From Albugo candida (taxonomy: Eukaryota > Oomycota > Peronosporomycetes > Albuginales > Albuginaceae): a stretch of DNA of 64,000 bases. Under the pieces are notes generated by a model. The model was not told where the DNA came from. It saw nothing but the letters and a program-made list of their open reading frames with translations, and searched no databases. A program made the position numbers and the translations under genes. The DNA lies in assembly GCA_905220665.1 (NCBI GenBank), contig CAJNAR010000170.1, positions 124,001 to 188,000 on the forward strand, written 5' to 3'. Below, piece by piece: positions 45,968 to 56,891 of this stretch; position 1 is the stretch's first letter; every line of letters starts with the position of its first letter.

Positions 45968-46136
45968 CTTTTAGCTCTTAATTGGCGTCTGTTTTCGTGC
46001 TTGCTTTTTTTCCCTCGCTTCGGATTATGTGCCGCCAAAAACATCAAACAAGGATATCTAATTTACGTGGAGCACGCTACAAACAAATGCATTTAGGAAG
46101 ATCCATTTCTTCAACAGATAACTCTCATAGCGGATG

Positions 46137-49100
46137 CTAATAAACAATGAATCCTCTGCAACAATCCTGGGTCGGAACCCGCCACGCATCGCCATTATGA
46201 TCGATCAATACAAAGCTCGCGGATATCCTGTACGATCCTTTCACTGTCAGATGTTTCGCTTCGATATAAACGTCCGATACAAACATTCTGTACAGTGGTG
46301 TTGTGCCATTCCGCTTGCTACCGCCACAAACTTGCCTCATGTCGCTTTTTGAGTGCCAAGTACCGTCATTCTCAAACTGAAATCCGAGAATTCGTGAAGA
46401 CACTTTTTCGTGCATCAAATGCTCTTTATCAATCGCATGTACGGTGATGTCGATCTCCATTTTTTGATACTCCAGTTGTCGTATCTCTTTTAGATAGCCT
46501 TTGCCCAGTGACAATGCACCATGGAAGAAACAAGTGAATGCACTGCCGAGTGACACGCCCAATTGCGATCGCGCTCGAGGCTTTGATAAAAATGTGTTGG
46601 CCTCAGCAAAAGTTAGGAATTGACCACTGCCTTGAACGACCCGGAGTTTTGGTATCTGTGTTTGGAAAAAAACACGAGGTAGAGCACAGGGTACGCGACG
46701 AAGGAAAGCGGAGATAAAGTGCTGGACAAAATTTACGATCCAGGCAACCTTGTCTTCCTCCGTAATGCTTTGATCAAGCATTCGTATCTTCCCGTCGACT
46801 GCGTTTTCCAAGACGATGCAAAAACGCATAAGGGGAGGCAAATGGGTGTTTGAAAGATATTCGCCATAGCATGTAGACTTGAGAATCGGAAAAGTGGAAT
46901 GCCTCGAGTGGTTGGCTGGTACCACTAGAGTCTTGACAATGATTGAAAATAAATAAGCACACCGACCATACGCAATCAAAACCAGTGAATCGTACTCGCT
47001 GGTGCCCAATAGTGATAATCGGAGCGTTTTGTATCCATCACCGACTGCTGCAAAATGAGTGGCCAACAAGTCAAACTCGTGGTCTCGTTCAATTCTGGCG
47101 ATAAGCTCCACTTCTCCGATCAGCTGCTGTAATTCCTGAACAAGTTGTAAAAACTGTAGTCGAAGAGATATGTACTGGCGTTGAAATACGAATTTCTGTG
47201 ATGAATCAATGCTTCCTTCCAAGTATGTGAGTGCTTGGCTCATCTCATACAGCGTGTCCAACCCGACGACTGTGCGATTTTCTAATAAACCTGTCGGGTC
47301 AGCCACGGTGAACGAGGACTCTGCCGAACACATTTTCTCCAGCATTAGCAAAAATCCCGTAAGCTGCTCATGTTCTGTGATATCGGCAAGTTTTGGTAGA
47401 ACGCCCAATGCTAATCCAAAGAATCCATTGTGCATAACTTCTCGTGTGATTTCGTACTGCAAAAGCGAATTCCCATAGGTTTCCACTAGATGCATCATTT
47501 CAGTTAAGATCGCATTGTCTTCTTTAATCGAGTTGTCAAGAGTTCTGAGAAGAATGACAGCTAGAGCCAGATAATAACGATTGATTTCGTTGGAAAAAGA
47601 AGCTTCCTTCTCAATCATACGAAACTCCACCATAAATGTACTGATCGCTGATTTTCGTGTTTTTTCCTTCGCAAAGCAGGCAATATGCGATATAAACACG
47701 ATAAGAGCCCGTTTGATCTCCACCCGATCCTGTACGAGTACACATGGTTCGTGCACAACGACTTCGAGCAAATCCAGCAGAACAGCTGAGATGTGTGGAG
47801 CGATAATCGAAAGAAATTGCTGACAGACTTCTTGCAAACGATCCAGCACATTCTTCCACATACCAATATGAAACCAGCTTTTTTGAAAATTCTCGAACTG
47901 CAGGAACTGGAGCAGTGACTGCAAGAAAGAAAAACTCCGTTTATTGTCCTCGTTGATTGAGTGCCTGGCGACATCGTGACTTTGGAACGCATGTATTGCA
48001 AGATTGCAAAGAATCCGCGTATAAACGCTAAATACTTTTGGACTAGTAGGATTCCGATGTACGACAATTTCGAGATTCTGCACGATTGCGCCGATATCAT
48101 TGGATCTGAGCACATTGTTATGTTTTGCTAGCTTATCCAGTAAGTAACAAGCTGATAGAAGAAACGGCGTTTCCGAGTCGAAAAGTGACCGAGTCATATC
48201 CTTACACACCTGAAAGACTTTTTCATCAATGTGGCTCTGGCACTCCAAGAATTTACACACATTTCGTATCGCAGCATTTTGAATTCGACGGCGAGCGTCG
48301 AATTTGATCACATTTTGCATATACTCCAAGAAGACTTTTGTAAAACTAACGTTGATCGGTTCTACACATGATTGCACAATAAGACGCATTGATTGCAATA
48401 CGTTGATTGCATCTAAATCATTCGTAAGATTTGAAAATTCGGCCTGTAATGATCTCCAAATCTACCAAATATCATCAGTGATCGACCTGTAGCTCCTTGT
48501 GTATCGATAAATTACCTTCTCCATCTTGTCATGTGATTCAATGACGAGATGTCTCGCCAGTATGCGGACATGCGGAATTAACGAGCCGCACTCCAGCAAC
48601 CAGTCCTGCAGTTCACGAGAATGTGGCATCAATACGGCCAAAACGTCTAGAACATTTTCCGTTTGGCAACAATAATCATTGCTGCAGAGATTTAGCAGCC
48701 TACATTTAAAGACTCAGTTCGAGATTCATTTGTTAAAGACGAATTCCTTACATCTTCATAGACTCCTGTTCCTTTGCGACGTGAACTGATATGGTTTTCA
48801 TCATTCGAGCAGCAAGTCCCATCGCGTATTCGTAGTCGAAAGAATCGTTTCTTTCTTCGACACATTGGATAAAGTGTTCCGACAGAATCGTGGTGATCTA
48901 CACGCAGAGACTCCTTGACCGACTTGATTAGAGGATTTGAGTATATGAAGCACGTCACCTTTTTCGCGTCGCTGACACTTTTCAAGTGCATGTCTTGAAA
49001 TTCTTCATATATCAATGCAATTGCCGAACGTATCGAATTCCGATCGCTTTCATCGCATTAAATACGGATCAAATTCACGATAATGAATAAACGCACCTAA

Positions 49101-49434
49101 GAACAAAGTGTTCCGCCAATCGTGTGAATGCGATACTCAAGAAATCTGGCGAGCAGAGTGTTTCAATCGTGAAAAGCCGGCGATAAAAGGAGATTTGCTC
49201 TACTATCAAGCCTTCCATGTTTCTTTCAGCTCGATGTTGCTGAAAAAATAACTTGACTTTCGCTTCTAGTTGAAGAAATGCGCGAATGTGCCAGTCAGAA
49301 GACGTGGTATTTGTATGTGGCTCCTGAAGACATTTGTAGTCTAATAGTTGTGCATTCCTTTGACGATTTATGAAGAACGCTGTTTCGGAGTGAAGTGCGC
49401 GATAACTTGATCGATGCAGACTTACTTCCTCCAT
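46137..49434 (-). CDS. INTS7: Integrator complex subunit 7
   Basis: Exons complement(46137..48461, 48516..48699, 48752..48897, 48959..49046, 49097..49434) sum to 1026 residues; introns are 50-61 bases. The whole protein is helical repeat-like. Matches to animal INTS7 that I can see include the N-terminal FTRLAEHFVLSDRNSIRSAI region, the LYEMSQALTYLEGS...QFLQLVQELQQLI helices and the C-terminal beta domain with PRVFFQTQIPKLRV and FVLIDHNGDAWRVPT. Integrator cleaves snRNA and other nascent RNAs and attenuates RNA polymerase II; INTS7 belongs to its backbone module. ATG 49434 is the first in a frame open further upstream, so an extra 5' exon is possible. The 387 bases between 49434 and the next gene's stop show nothing else. 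Confidence 0.8.
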
Positions 49435-49821
49435 TATTCCCAAAAGGTTGAGCGTATCAACGAGCCACCGATAAAGTGGTCCACGCAAAATGCTCCAAAG
49501 TCAAACGCCACCCCGCCATCATCGCACGAAGCTACTTGCAAAGCTATACTACTACACATTGCAAGTTTATCATCATTCCGTTACCACTACTACTATATTC
49601 TAGTTCCAGCTCTGTACTATGAAGTTCGAACGGCCTTTAACGCTCACATCCACGTGTTTGTCTGAGACAAAATGTGGCAAAATGCAATTTCAACTCAGTA
49701 CACCTGACTCGGTTTCTTTTGTGAACCGGCGGAAAGCCCGCAGCAAAAAGATTTATTACCGACTGAGCCTTGACCTTCTAAACTAATCGTCTTCCTTGAT
49801 ATTCTGATTGGTGTAACATAC

Positions 49822-52800
49822 TCAGACATGATACTCCAGGGCTGATTGTGTTTCAACTCTGTGTATTTCCACTTGGCTAAAACTCTTTTCCATCTCATCC
49901 ACAAATTCACATTGAGAATCAATGAAAGATTCCGTTGTATCACTTTCACTATCCACTCCCATCTCACCTTCGTCCGATGAAGACGATAGTCTCGACACAG
50001 TCTGTGAGTCTAAAATACTATTGAGCAACTGATCCCCCGTAGATTCTATACTTTTGTGACCTAGGATTGGCTCTATCTGTTCATCATTTTCTCGGTCAAA
50101 TGTCATGTCAGCTGCACACGGAACATCTTCCTCTGAGTCTATATCTTCCTCTTTTGCTTCAACTGGAGATGGTAACTCATCGATAGAGCTACGCCTCATG
50201 AGTTCTTCCGTTAACGTCACAAAGTTTGTCGCTGCTTCAGTTTCAGCCTCAATCTCCGATTGCTCAAGTTGTTCATTTTCCGTTTGTATGGAATTGCTGT
50301 CATGAGAGTGCTCGACCAATGCATCGAGTAATTCCAGTTCAATCCATTGATCAGCGCTGTCGGTGATTTCATGACCTTGATTATCAGACTGTAAGGGAAG
50401 ATTCACAACTGCTGCTGCATTCGGACTATCTTGGGGAACTCCAAGCCTTTCAAGCTCATCATCCAGGCATGTAGGCTTGTCTTGATCAGGATTCGTATCA
50501 ACGTACTGCTCGAAAGGACCTGTCTTGCTATAACCAAGGTCCAGGTCCAAAACACGAGTCTTGGACTCTACTTCTTCATCTATTTGAACCTCCGATTCAC
50601 TGGGATGCGGAAACAGCATGCTATTGATTCCACTACTAGAGAAGACGGATGAAGGGCGATTTTGTAATGATGCAAAGCAATTTTCTGGAACACTGGGTGC
50701 ATATTCGGCCGGAACGGAATCGATAAAGTCGGCTGATTTGATTTCTTCTTCAGCATACAATTTTGATGGAAATGGGTCGAGACACGACTCATCTGCTAGA
50801 CTTTGCTCTCGACTATCGTTGCAGTCGGTGTCAAGGTTTAGCCTGACTGCAGAGCTCCGTCTAGAAAATTGCTCTTGCTTTTCCCAGATGTTAAAATTAT
50901 CCTGCTTCTCAGAATGACCGAACGCATGACTCTTTTTCGCATTTGGGGAAGGCGTAGTGTCCAGATCAAAAGCATGGTCCACGTCGCGGCTTTGATGACG
51001 CGGGGGTCGATTGGAATGAAGCATTTGTGCATTCGAATCGAGAGAAGATTCATCCTCATTATGTTGGCGATCAAAAATTGACCATGGCATACCATGTGCA
51101 TCACGTTCCGTTCTTGGACTACCCGGAATCTTGCTCCTTTGCCTCATCTCATTACCGTCTTTTATAGCGAGCCGGATTGTATCTCGGGTTTGCTCTCGAT
51201 CGACCTGTCGCTCGTGAATGATCCTTTGGCCCACTAGTGCCACAAGTTGAGATTGAGAGCCTTTTCCTCTAGAAGATGTATTCGAAAAACTCGAGGAGAG
51301 CATTCCATCAGATACAGCGTCTTCGACATGACGTTGTTTGAGCGATTGATGTGATTGTCGAAAGTCAACAGGATGATGAGGACTGAAAGATGCTTGTGTC
51401 TGCGTAGCTGCCAAGTGTGCATCATCATGGTATCCAATGAAGGGATGGTTGATAGACTCCATATTGCTACGTGTCCGATGATTTGACACTGCCCTACTCG
51501 AAGTCCTTTGTTCTCTTCGAGAGGGATTCGACAAGCATCCTGATGCTGTTGTGATGATCTTGTAGCAATGTAAGCATATGCGAACGGTGTAATGAGAACT
51601 GAGGTCTTCTCTTGACACGAGATCGAATTCCTTGCTACATGCACTGCACACAACTTCACCGCATTTCCGACAATTGAGCTTGCGCAATAGCAATAAATGG
51701 AATGGGTCATGGCAAACAAAACACCGAGAGCGTGTCTTCTTAGAGACGAGCGCTAAATCGCCCAAATATCGTTGCTCGTTGAGACGTTTTCCTCTCAAAA
51801 TATCATACAGCCGAGAGATGCACGCTACACGTTCTCGAAGCATTCCATAGGGAGCTGCATCACCGCTTTTGAGGTTTACTTGTACGATATGAAGGATGTC
51901 CACGTGGTAAGGTTGTTCCGCGTTGGTGATAATGATACCTGATTGATAAATACTTCCTCGACATAGACCAAATTCTTCAAGAAGCTCGTGACATCCAGGT
52001 AATTTGATAGAATGAATGCTTAAAACCCATCCTTTTCGACCAAACGTGTCAATGAAACAATCCTGACATTCTAAAACGCAAAAGTCTCGGGTTCGTAGAG
52101 GTGGAGGACAAGAAGTAACCATCCACTTGGCAGCGATCTGATTGAGTGAGTTCTCTTTAGTCGGTTCTTGGAGAGGATATAAAACGAGACCATCCTGAAA
52201 AAACTCTGGAAACACTTGACCAAATTGACGCATTCTATTCGTGGACGCCATGTTGAATAAAGAAGCCACCTCTTTCACCGTTCCTGGGACTCGAGCCACT
52301 CCACACATACACATAGTACTATCAAAACTAGACGTTCGTGCCTTGCCTCGATAAACTTGTACACCATTGTATTTTTCGACATATTGCCATTTGATAGGAC
52401 CTCCCACACTTCTACCACGCTCCACAACTGCTTGTGCTGTCTGACAAGCTTTCCGGATAAGGTAATGCTGTTCTTTAGCCGTGAGTACTGGCATGCGAAA
52501 GTAGTTGGTTTGTAGTGGACTCCACAAATTCTCAAATGTCGTCTTGTGCGAAGCAGATGCTTCATCGAAAGAAGCGGAGTGTGAAAATGCGGATCGAAAT
52601 GCGTTACGTTGAGGGTTCACGGGAGTGCTAGTGGACCGAACAAATTTCTTTAAGCTTGACATTTTAGACCTGTCATTGGATCGTTTCTTGGATGCGTTCT
52701 GGAGTGTATTATAAAATTCCAGCAAAATGTTCGGACGCGGTTTGGTCGATGCGCATCCGACCACTTGCTCGCCAGACATGCATTCTGGATCCACACTCAC

Positions 52801-52890
52801 TGAATGGCTATCTTGGCCCTTTGGTCGTTTCCCAGTGAGCGGATCACACCAAATCGAGTCCTTCATGAGCTCTTCGCTTGCTTGATCCAT
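49822..52890 (-). CDS. START-FYVE lipid-binding protein 2
   Basis: A single exon of 1022 residues with the same plan as the protein at 23092-26052. A polar N-terminus leads to a START-like domain at about residues 135-370, introduced by EQHYLIRKACQTAQ with KWQYVEKYNGVQVYRGKA, RTRDFCVLECQD and GRKGWVLSIHSIKLPG. A FYVE-type finger follows at about 385-445: CFVCHDPFHLLLLRKLNCRKC (given here as CFVCHDPFH and LNCRKCGEVVCSAC) and VRICLHC; the usual RRHHCR basic motif is replaced by LRKLNCR, so PI3P binding is doubtful. The long tail is acidic and Ser/Gln rich, with a coiled segment NEQLEQSEIEAETEAA. The two paralogs share the WVLSxHSI and EVVC/QVVC signatures. The 537 bases upstream (52891-53427) hold no supported gene. 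Confidence 0.88.
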   Translation of the reverse strand: MDQASEELMKDSIWCDPLTGKRPKGQDSHSVSVDPECMSGEQVVGCASTKPRPNILLEFYNTLQNASKKRSNDRSKMSSLKKFVRSTSTPVNPQRNAFRSAFSHSASFDEASASHKTTFENLWSPLQTNYFRMPVLTAKEQHYLIRKACQTAQAVVERGRSVGGPIKWQYVEKYNGVQVYRGKARTSSFDSTMCMCGVARVPGTVKEVASLFNMASTNRMRQFGQVFPEFFQDGLVLYPLQEPTKENSLNQIAAKWMVTSCPPPLRTRDFCVLECQDCFIDTFGRKGWVLSIHSIKLPGCHELLEEFGLCRGSIYQSGIIITNAEQPYHVDILHIVQVNLKSGDAAPYGMLRERVACISRLYDILRGKRLNEQRYLGDLALVSKKTRSRCFVCHDPFHLLLLRKLNCRKCGEVVCSACSKEFDLVSREDLSSHYTVRICLHCYKIITTASGCLSNPSRREQRTSSRAVSNHRTRSNMESINHPFIGYHDDAHLAATQTQASFSPHHPVDFRQSHQSLKQRHVEDAVSDGMLSSSFSNTSSRGKGSQSQLVALVGQRIIHERQVDREQTRDTIRLAIKDGNEMRQRSKIPGSPRTERDAHGMPWSIFDRQHNEDESSLDSNAQMLHSNRPPRHQSRDVDHAFDLDTTPSPNAKKSHAFGHSEKQDNFNIWEKQEQFSRRSSAVRLNLDTDCNDSREQSLADESCLDPFPSKLYAEEEIKSADFIDSVPAEYAPSVPENCFASLQNRPSSVFSSSGINSMLFPHPSESEVQIDEEVESKTRVLDLDLGYSKTGPFEQYVDTNPDQDKPTCLDDELERLGVPQDSPNAAAVVNLPLQSDNQGHEITDSADQWIELELLDALVEHSHDSNSIQTENEQLEQSEIEAETEAATNFVTLTEELMRRSSIDELPSPVEAKEEDIDSEEDVPCAADMTFDRENDEQIEPILGHKSIESTGDQLLNSILDSQTVSRLSSSSDEGEMGVDSESDTTESFIDSQCEFVDEMEKSFSQVEIHRVETQSALEYHV

Positions 52891-53427
52891 TATAAGCTTC
52901 AGAGCATAGATAGTAGAGAATACGAGACTTCACGTGCAATGCTCTGTAGGAGTAGTGGCACTAAATTGCAGCAGGTATAGCGAATGTAAGAACGCGAACA
53001 GCTCTTTTCGTGCGATCGATTCACGCTGTCTATAAAGCCGCGTCGATTGGTTGAAATTCTAAAGAAGAAACTGAATGCAATGAATAGGGAGCTACTCAAC
53101 AGAAACTTAAGGTATGATTTGACAGTCTTCATGCAGTAGAAGCTCGACAACGATTGCGATGTCTGAGAGGGGTAGAGGCATGCTACTTTCAAGATCAACG
53201 GGCTTGTTGTATTGGCGAATAGAATGTATAGAGTACATTTAGGACGATAACTGCTGGCGAAAGATCACGGAGCGCAGACTTCTTGGATGCCATGAGGGCT
53301 TGCAATTCTGAGAAGCTTGTGTCTATGTTTTTCTAAACGTCTTGCGTGCACGTTGACCATATATGACATATTGATGCGAGCCGCGTTCGTCGAGTAATAT
53401 TGAGCAAGTAGCAGAAGACTGAGGAGC

Positions 53428-54558
53428 TTACTCGGAAGAGTCCGGAAAGCTCAACCGCCAAAAGTCGTCTGGGGTTTGATAAGGTTCGAATCGTGCACGA
53501 TGTCGGGAACATTTCATTTTGTGTGACTTGACGTTTTCATTTGAGTCGGATGCTCTCATTGGAAAATCCATTTTTTCGATCGCATCATAATATTTGCTGC
53601 AATCACGACAATCATGCGCGGGCAAAGTAGCTCGAACGTCTCGGTTTCGGATCACTTCAATGTAGGAGTAGTCAGACTGTTTGTGTTTCGGAAGAAGCTT
53701 CTTGTGCGCTGATGAATCGTGCATACGTGCAGGGCGTGGCATGACATTACATTTCATGGAATCGTCAAGTTTGCATTTTTTCGTGCTGCTGATATCTTTG
53801 CAAATCACATTGGAGCTTCTTTTACACTGAATCCATTGTGGTTTGTCACGTTCTGAAAACTTTGCATGCTCCTTAGTGGTCACTTTCTTGTCCTCATCAC
53901 TTGATTTGTCAACAGGCTCTATATTCTCCGTATCCTCTTCAAATCTCCGATTTGAAGTGTTCTCATTTCTGGTCGAATGATTGTTATGAACGTATGCTGG
54001 CTGCAAGGCGAGTTCTGGTTCTGGTATTTGCCTTCGAGAGCAGAATTCATTCCCCTTACTGGTATTTGAAGGTGATCTTGAGACCTGCTGCACACCTTCT
54101 GCGAAATCAGGTGAGTCCAGTATGTCAGCAGTACGTTGTTCCTCTCGTATTGCATGTAGAGGAAAGCGGACCTTGAGCAATGTTTTCTGATATTGGTCCA
54201 GCACACTTTGCTGTCGAAGTAATGTATTTTGCAAGAGTTTGAACCGCTTTGTGAGTCTTTCAGCATATTCCTTTTGTCTCTTAATCGTATTGAGCAATTT
54301 CATTCTCTCTACTTTCCATTCTGTTCCAGCTTTATGCTCATTCATACTTTTCCCGCGCACACGAAAAGGCAATCGTGAAAAAGATGTCCAATCAGGGCGC
54401 TGACTATAAAAAGCAACCAATATTATGCCTTTATATGCTAGCACTTCAGTTTCAAAGAACGACACTGAAGTTTCATCGGTACCTAGTCCTAGTTGGATGG
54501 CATTGTTCCGCCTAGTGTGGCGCACACCGATTAGCAAATCACAATACTTTTGGACCAT
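53428..54558 (-). CDS. Sae2/CtIP/Com1-like DNA end resection factor
   Basis: A single exon of 376 residues. The C-terminal domain is diagnostic: YIEVIRNRDVRATLPAHDC then RDCSKYY, where the CxxC pair and the later CSRHRARF supply the zinc-binding Cys and His, followed by YQTPDDFWRLSFPDS, equivalent to the conserved TPxxFW of human CtIP. Residues about 75-145 form a coiled coil (ERMKLLNTIKRQKEYAERL), the tetramerisation region in CtIP. The middle is disordered with several SP/SD sites. CtIP/Sae2 activates the MRE11 nuclease to start resection at double-strand breaks. The Thr before Pro in QTPDDFW marks the region that cyclin-dependent kinase phosphorylates in relatives. Residues 1-70 are more hydrophobic than expected; the ATG at 54558 is the first available. 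Confidence 0.87.
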   Translation of the reverse strand: MVQKYCDLLIGVRHTRRNNAIQLGLGTDETSVSFFETEVLAYKGIILVAFYSQRPDWTSFSRLPFRVRGKSMNEHKAGTEWKVERMKLLNTIKRQKEYAERLTKRFKLLQNTLLRQQSVLDQYQKTLLKVRFPLHAIREEQRTADILDSPDFAEGVQQVSRSPSNTSKGNEFCSRRQIPEPELALQPAYVHNNHSTRNENTSNRRFEEDTENIEPVDKSSDEDKKVTTKEHAKFSERDKPQWIQCKRSSNVICKDISSTKKCKLDDSMKCNVMPRPARMHDSSAHKKLLPKHKQSDYSYIEVIRNRDVRATLPAHDCRDCSKYYDAIEKMDFPMRASDSNENVKSHKMKCSRHRARFEPYQTPDDFWRLSFPDSSE

Positions 54559-54910
54559 TTTTACAAGTTTACAACTTTACAGCATTTACAAGCTGGACAC
54601 AGTCTCGTATTAAGGGTGCTGAGGCTACTGCGATACTAGATTATCAACGAGAATCATCTCTCACAGGTATTTCACGAAACGGTATTTATATGTATATATG
54701 TTATTTAAGATAGCCTAGGCAACTAGAGAAGTCAGTTAGTCTAATTCTAGTAATATAGACATCTTCAACTAAAGTTTCATCGGTGTAGCAAAGTCCACGG
54801 AGAGGAAGCACCGCTAATAGCAAATGTCACGACGCTGATGATCGATGGTCACTTCTGTGATTTGGTATCTGATTAACTACTAGTTCATTTGGATCAACTT
54901 TTACACCTGA
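54559..54910. other. Intergenic, nothing supported
   Basis: About 350 AT-rich bases between the CtIP-like gene and the 3' end of the Cys-rich gene; a TATA-rich run occurs near 54690-54710. No gene or RNA feature seen. Confidence 0.5.
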
Positions 54911-55813
54911 TCAGGTCTTATCGCTGCACATATGATAAGCAAGAGCTGCTAATGAAGGCAAAGAGTGATCAGAACCCTCTTCGTATCCGCTGTGGGAATG
55001 AGAGGAATCTGTACGTGTCGAATGTTGTACATCTCTATCTATCAAGGAAGCGGATTCGAATGGCGCGGTTTGCGTTTCTTTGATTTCATTATCTTGAACA
55101 ATCGTCAAAAGAGACTCAGTATCTGTATTCTGATTAGTACATTGTAAATTCACATGTGTTTGGTCTTCTTTCATTGTTGAGACTGTGATCCCTTCATCTA
55201 CAGAATTAGATGGACAGCACGTGCCATTCTTTGTCTGATGCAACCGGATGAACTCTTCTGTCATGTAATCCATGATTCTCTGATAGACTCTGGTTCTAAA
55301 ATTTACTCGTTCTTGTCCTTTCAATACAGAGGGAAGCGGGACAACAATTCCGTCGAAATCTCGCGTCAAATTCATTTCTGATTGGACTCTAGAAGGAAGA
55401 AACACCGCAGAAGGTGGTGTAGCATCGAACGAAACACTTGATTTTGGTGTCAGCTTGGCTTGAGAGGCAATGGTGGAGAGATTTATTTGCATTGCTGTAC
55501 TTGGATTATTGTTCAGTTCTGAGTCAGAGGTCATAAGGTGTTCACCATTTTTTCCAAACCCTACAATGTCGGAAGTATTAGATTTTATGTATGGAGCATG
55601 TCGGGTTCCTTGTCGAGAGCTTTTTGTTTGTTTTTCCTTTCGATACAGTCGATTTTTGGCATCGAGTCGACGTTGATGCTCGTTTTGCCGATTCCGATGT
55701 TCATCACAAAGGTTGTGTGCTACACCAGACGTCTTCAAGGCACGTTCATTGGTGCATTTTCCCGTTTTGTACAAACATTTGCCGCGGTATCCGGTTCGGG
55801 TTTCCTCTGTCAT
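54911..55813 (-). CDS. Cys-rich N-terminal domain protein, stramenopile type, function unknown
   Basis: A single exon of 300 residues from ATG 55813; the frame is open to 55873 without an ATG. Residues about 10-55 have a compact pattern of Cys and His: GKCLYKTGKCTNERALK, then HNLCDEHRNRQNEHQRR and LDAKNR. The spacing C-x6-C-x15-C-x2-H looks like a small zinc site with a basic helix after it, suggestive of DNA binding. I recall similar sequences in predicted oomycete and diatom proteins without assigned function. The remaining 240 residues are Ser/Thr/Asn rich and probably disordered, with one helix RVYQRIMDYMTEEFIRLHQ. A transcription factor role is a guess. Confidence 0.6.
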   Translation of the reverse strand: MTEETRTGYRGKCLYKTGKCTNERALKTSGVAHNLCDEHRNRQNEHQRRLDAKNRLYRKEKQTKSSRQGTRHAPYIKSNTSDIVGFGKNGEHLMTSDSELNNNPSTAMQINLSTIASQAKLTPKSSVSFDATPPSAVFLPSRVQSEMNLTRDFDGIVVPLPSVLKGQERVNFRTRVYQRIMDYMTEEFIRLHQTKNGTCCPSNSVDEGITVSTMKEDQTHVNLQCTNQNTDTESLLTIVQDNEIKETQTAPFESASLIDRDVQHSTRTDSSHSHSGYEEGSDHSLPSLAALAYHMCSDKT

Positions 55814-56594
55814 TCTGAACACGAGCAGAATCAGAGCTGATCGGGGACTTTTTCCTCTGATTCTCTTATACAACCGTGACCAGACAATACCACTAAATAA
55901 GGTGTCTGCCCACTATAAAATACATTGAAATCGAATAACTTTCAATAAGGTTCCACACCCTATACAGTACAAAAGTGGCGTAAATTGGGTTCTAACGATG
56001 CTGATTGGTTTATATTCTCTCGCTCGGTGACCATCTCTCGCAATGCATCTTCACATTTCGCTAGGCCAAGTGTTACGATTAAAGTAGTGTAATCGCCTAT
56101 AGGAACTAGTGCTTCACATGTCTCTATGCATTAGCACCGGAAACTCCGACACAACGTTCACTTCCTCTTCGCGAGATAATATGAACCAATCAGCATCATT
56201 AGAAGCCAGGTGTCGGGTTTGAATCCATTATTCTCAGGGTACGGGAACGTATCAGAAAACCGAGGGACATTTATGCGATTATATCAGAAATCGTAGGGAA
56301 GTGCAGAAAAGCGAACGGCTCACTTTTTTCAGATGATTTCTCTGAATATTTGATCCAATGTTATACAGAGGACGATGCAGGTGTGTGGTTGTGACCCTCA
56401 TCAGCACTTTTTCTGCTCAATTCGAATCATTCGCGTGACATCTAACTGGAGTGATGTCGTTCTACATGCCCTGCAGTTATGACAACGTGGGACTCGAATG
56501 ATCAAATAGGTGATCGCACGTATGTATATTTACATACATGGGTTCAAGCGAATTAGTCATTTTCAAATCAGCACGGAGAAATTCAGTCACAGTG

Positions 56595-56891
56595 ATGCAA
56601 TTGATTCGATACAACGTCTTTTTTACCCTCTTTCTGTCCTGCAAATGCGCAAAGGAAACGCCTGGAGAAAAAGAAAACTGGAACCTGAGATTACGTTTCA
56701 ACCGCAATTTTACACCAAGTACATCTCTGAAGCAGCCTCAACAGATTTCTGCTCGGAATATTGTATCAAGTACCCCGGCCACCCATGATACTCCACAAGA
56801 TATAAAAAAGGAAATCGTGGAAAGACAAGGCAATGCCGAACGTGTTAATCAATTTGACATCATGCACACGGGCAGTATACTTTCTAGATAA
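56595..56891 (+). CDS. Candidate small secreted protein
   Basis: An open frame of 98 residues begins with a plausible signal peptide: a short polar start (MQLIRY), a hydrophobic core (NVFFTLFLSC) and a possible cleavage after KCA. The mature part is charged and polar, with few cysteines and no known domain or RXLR/CHXC-type motif that I can see. Coding-like fragments in other frames follow to about 58057, so this may be only a first exon. It sits in a gene-poor island, a common setting for effectors in oomycetes, but expression and secretion are unproven. Confidence 0.33.
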   Translation: MQLIRYNVFFTLFLSCKCAKETPGEKENWNLRLRFNRNFTPSTSLKQPQQISARNIVSSTPATHDTPQDIKKEIVERQGNAERVNQFDIMHTGSILSR

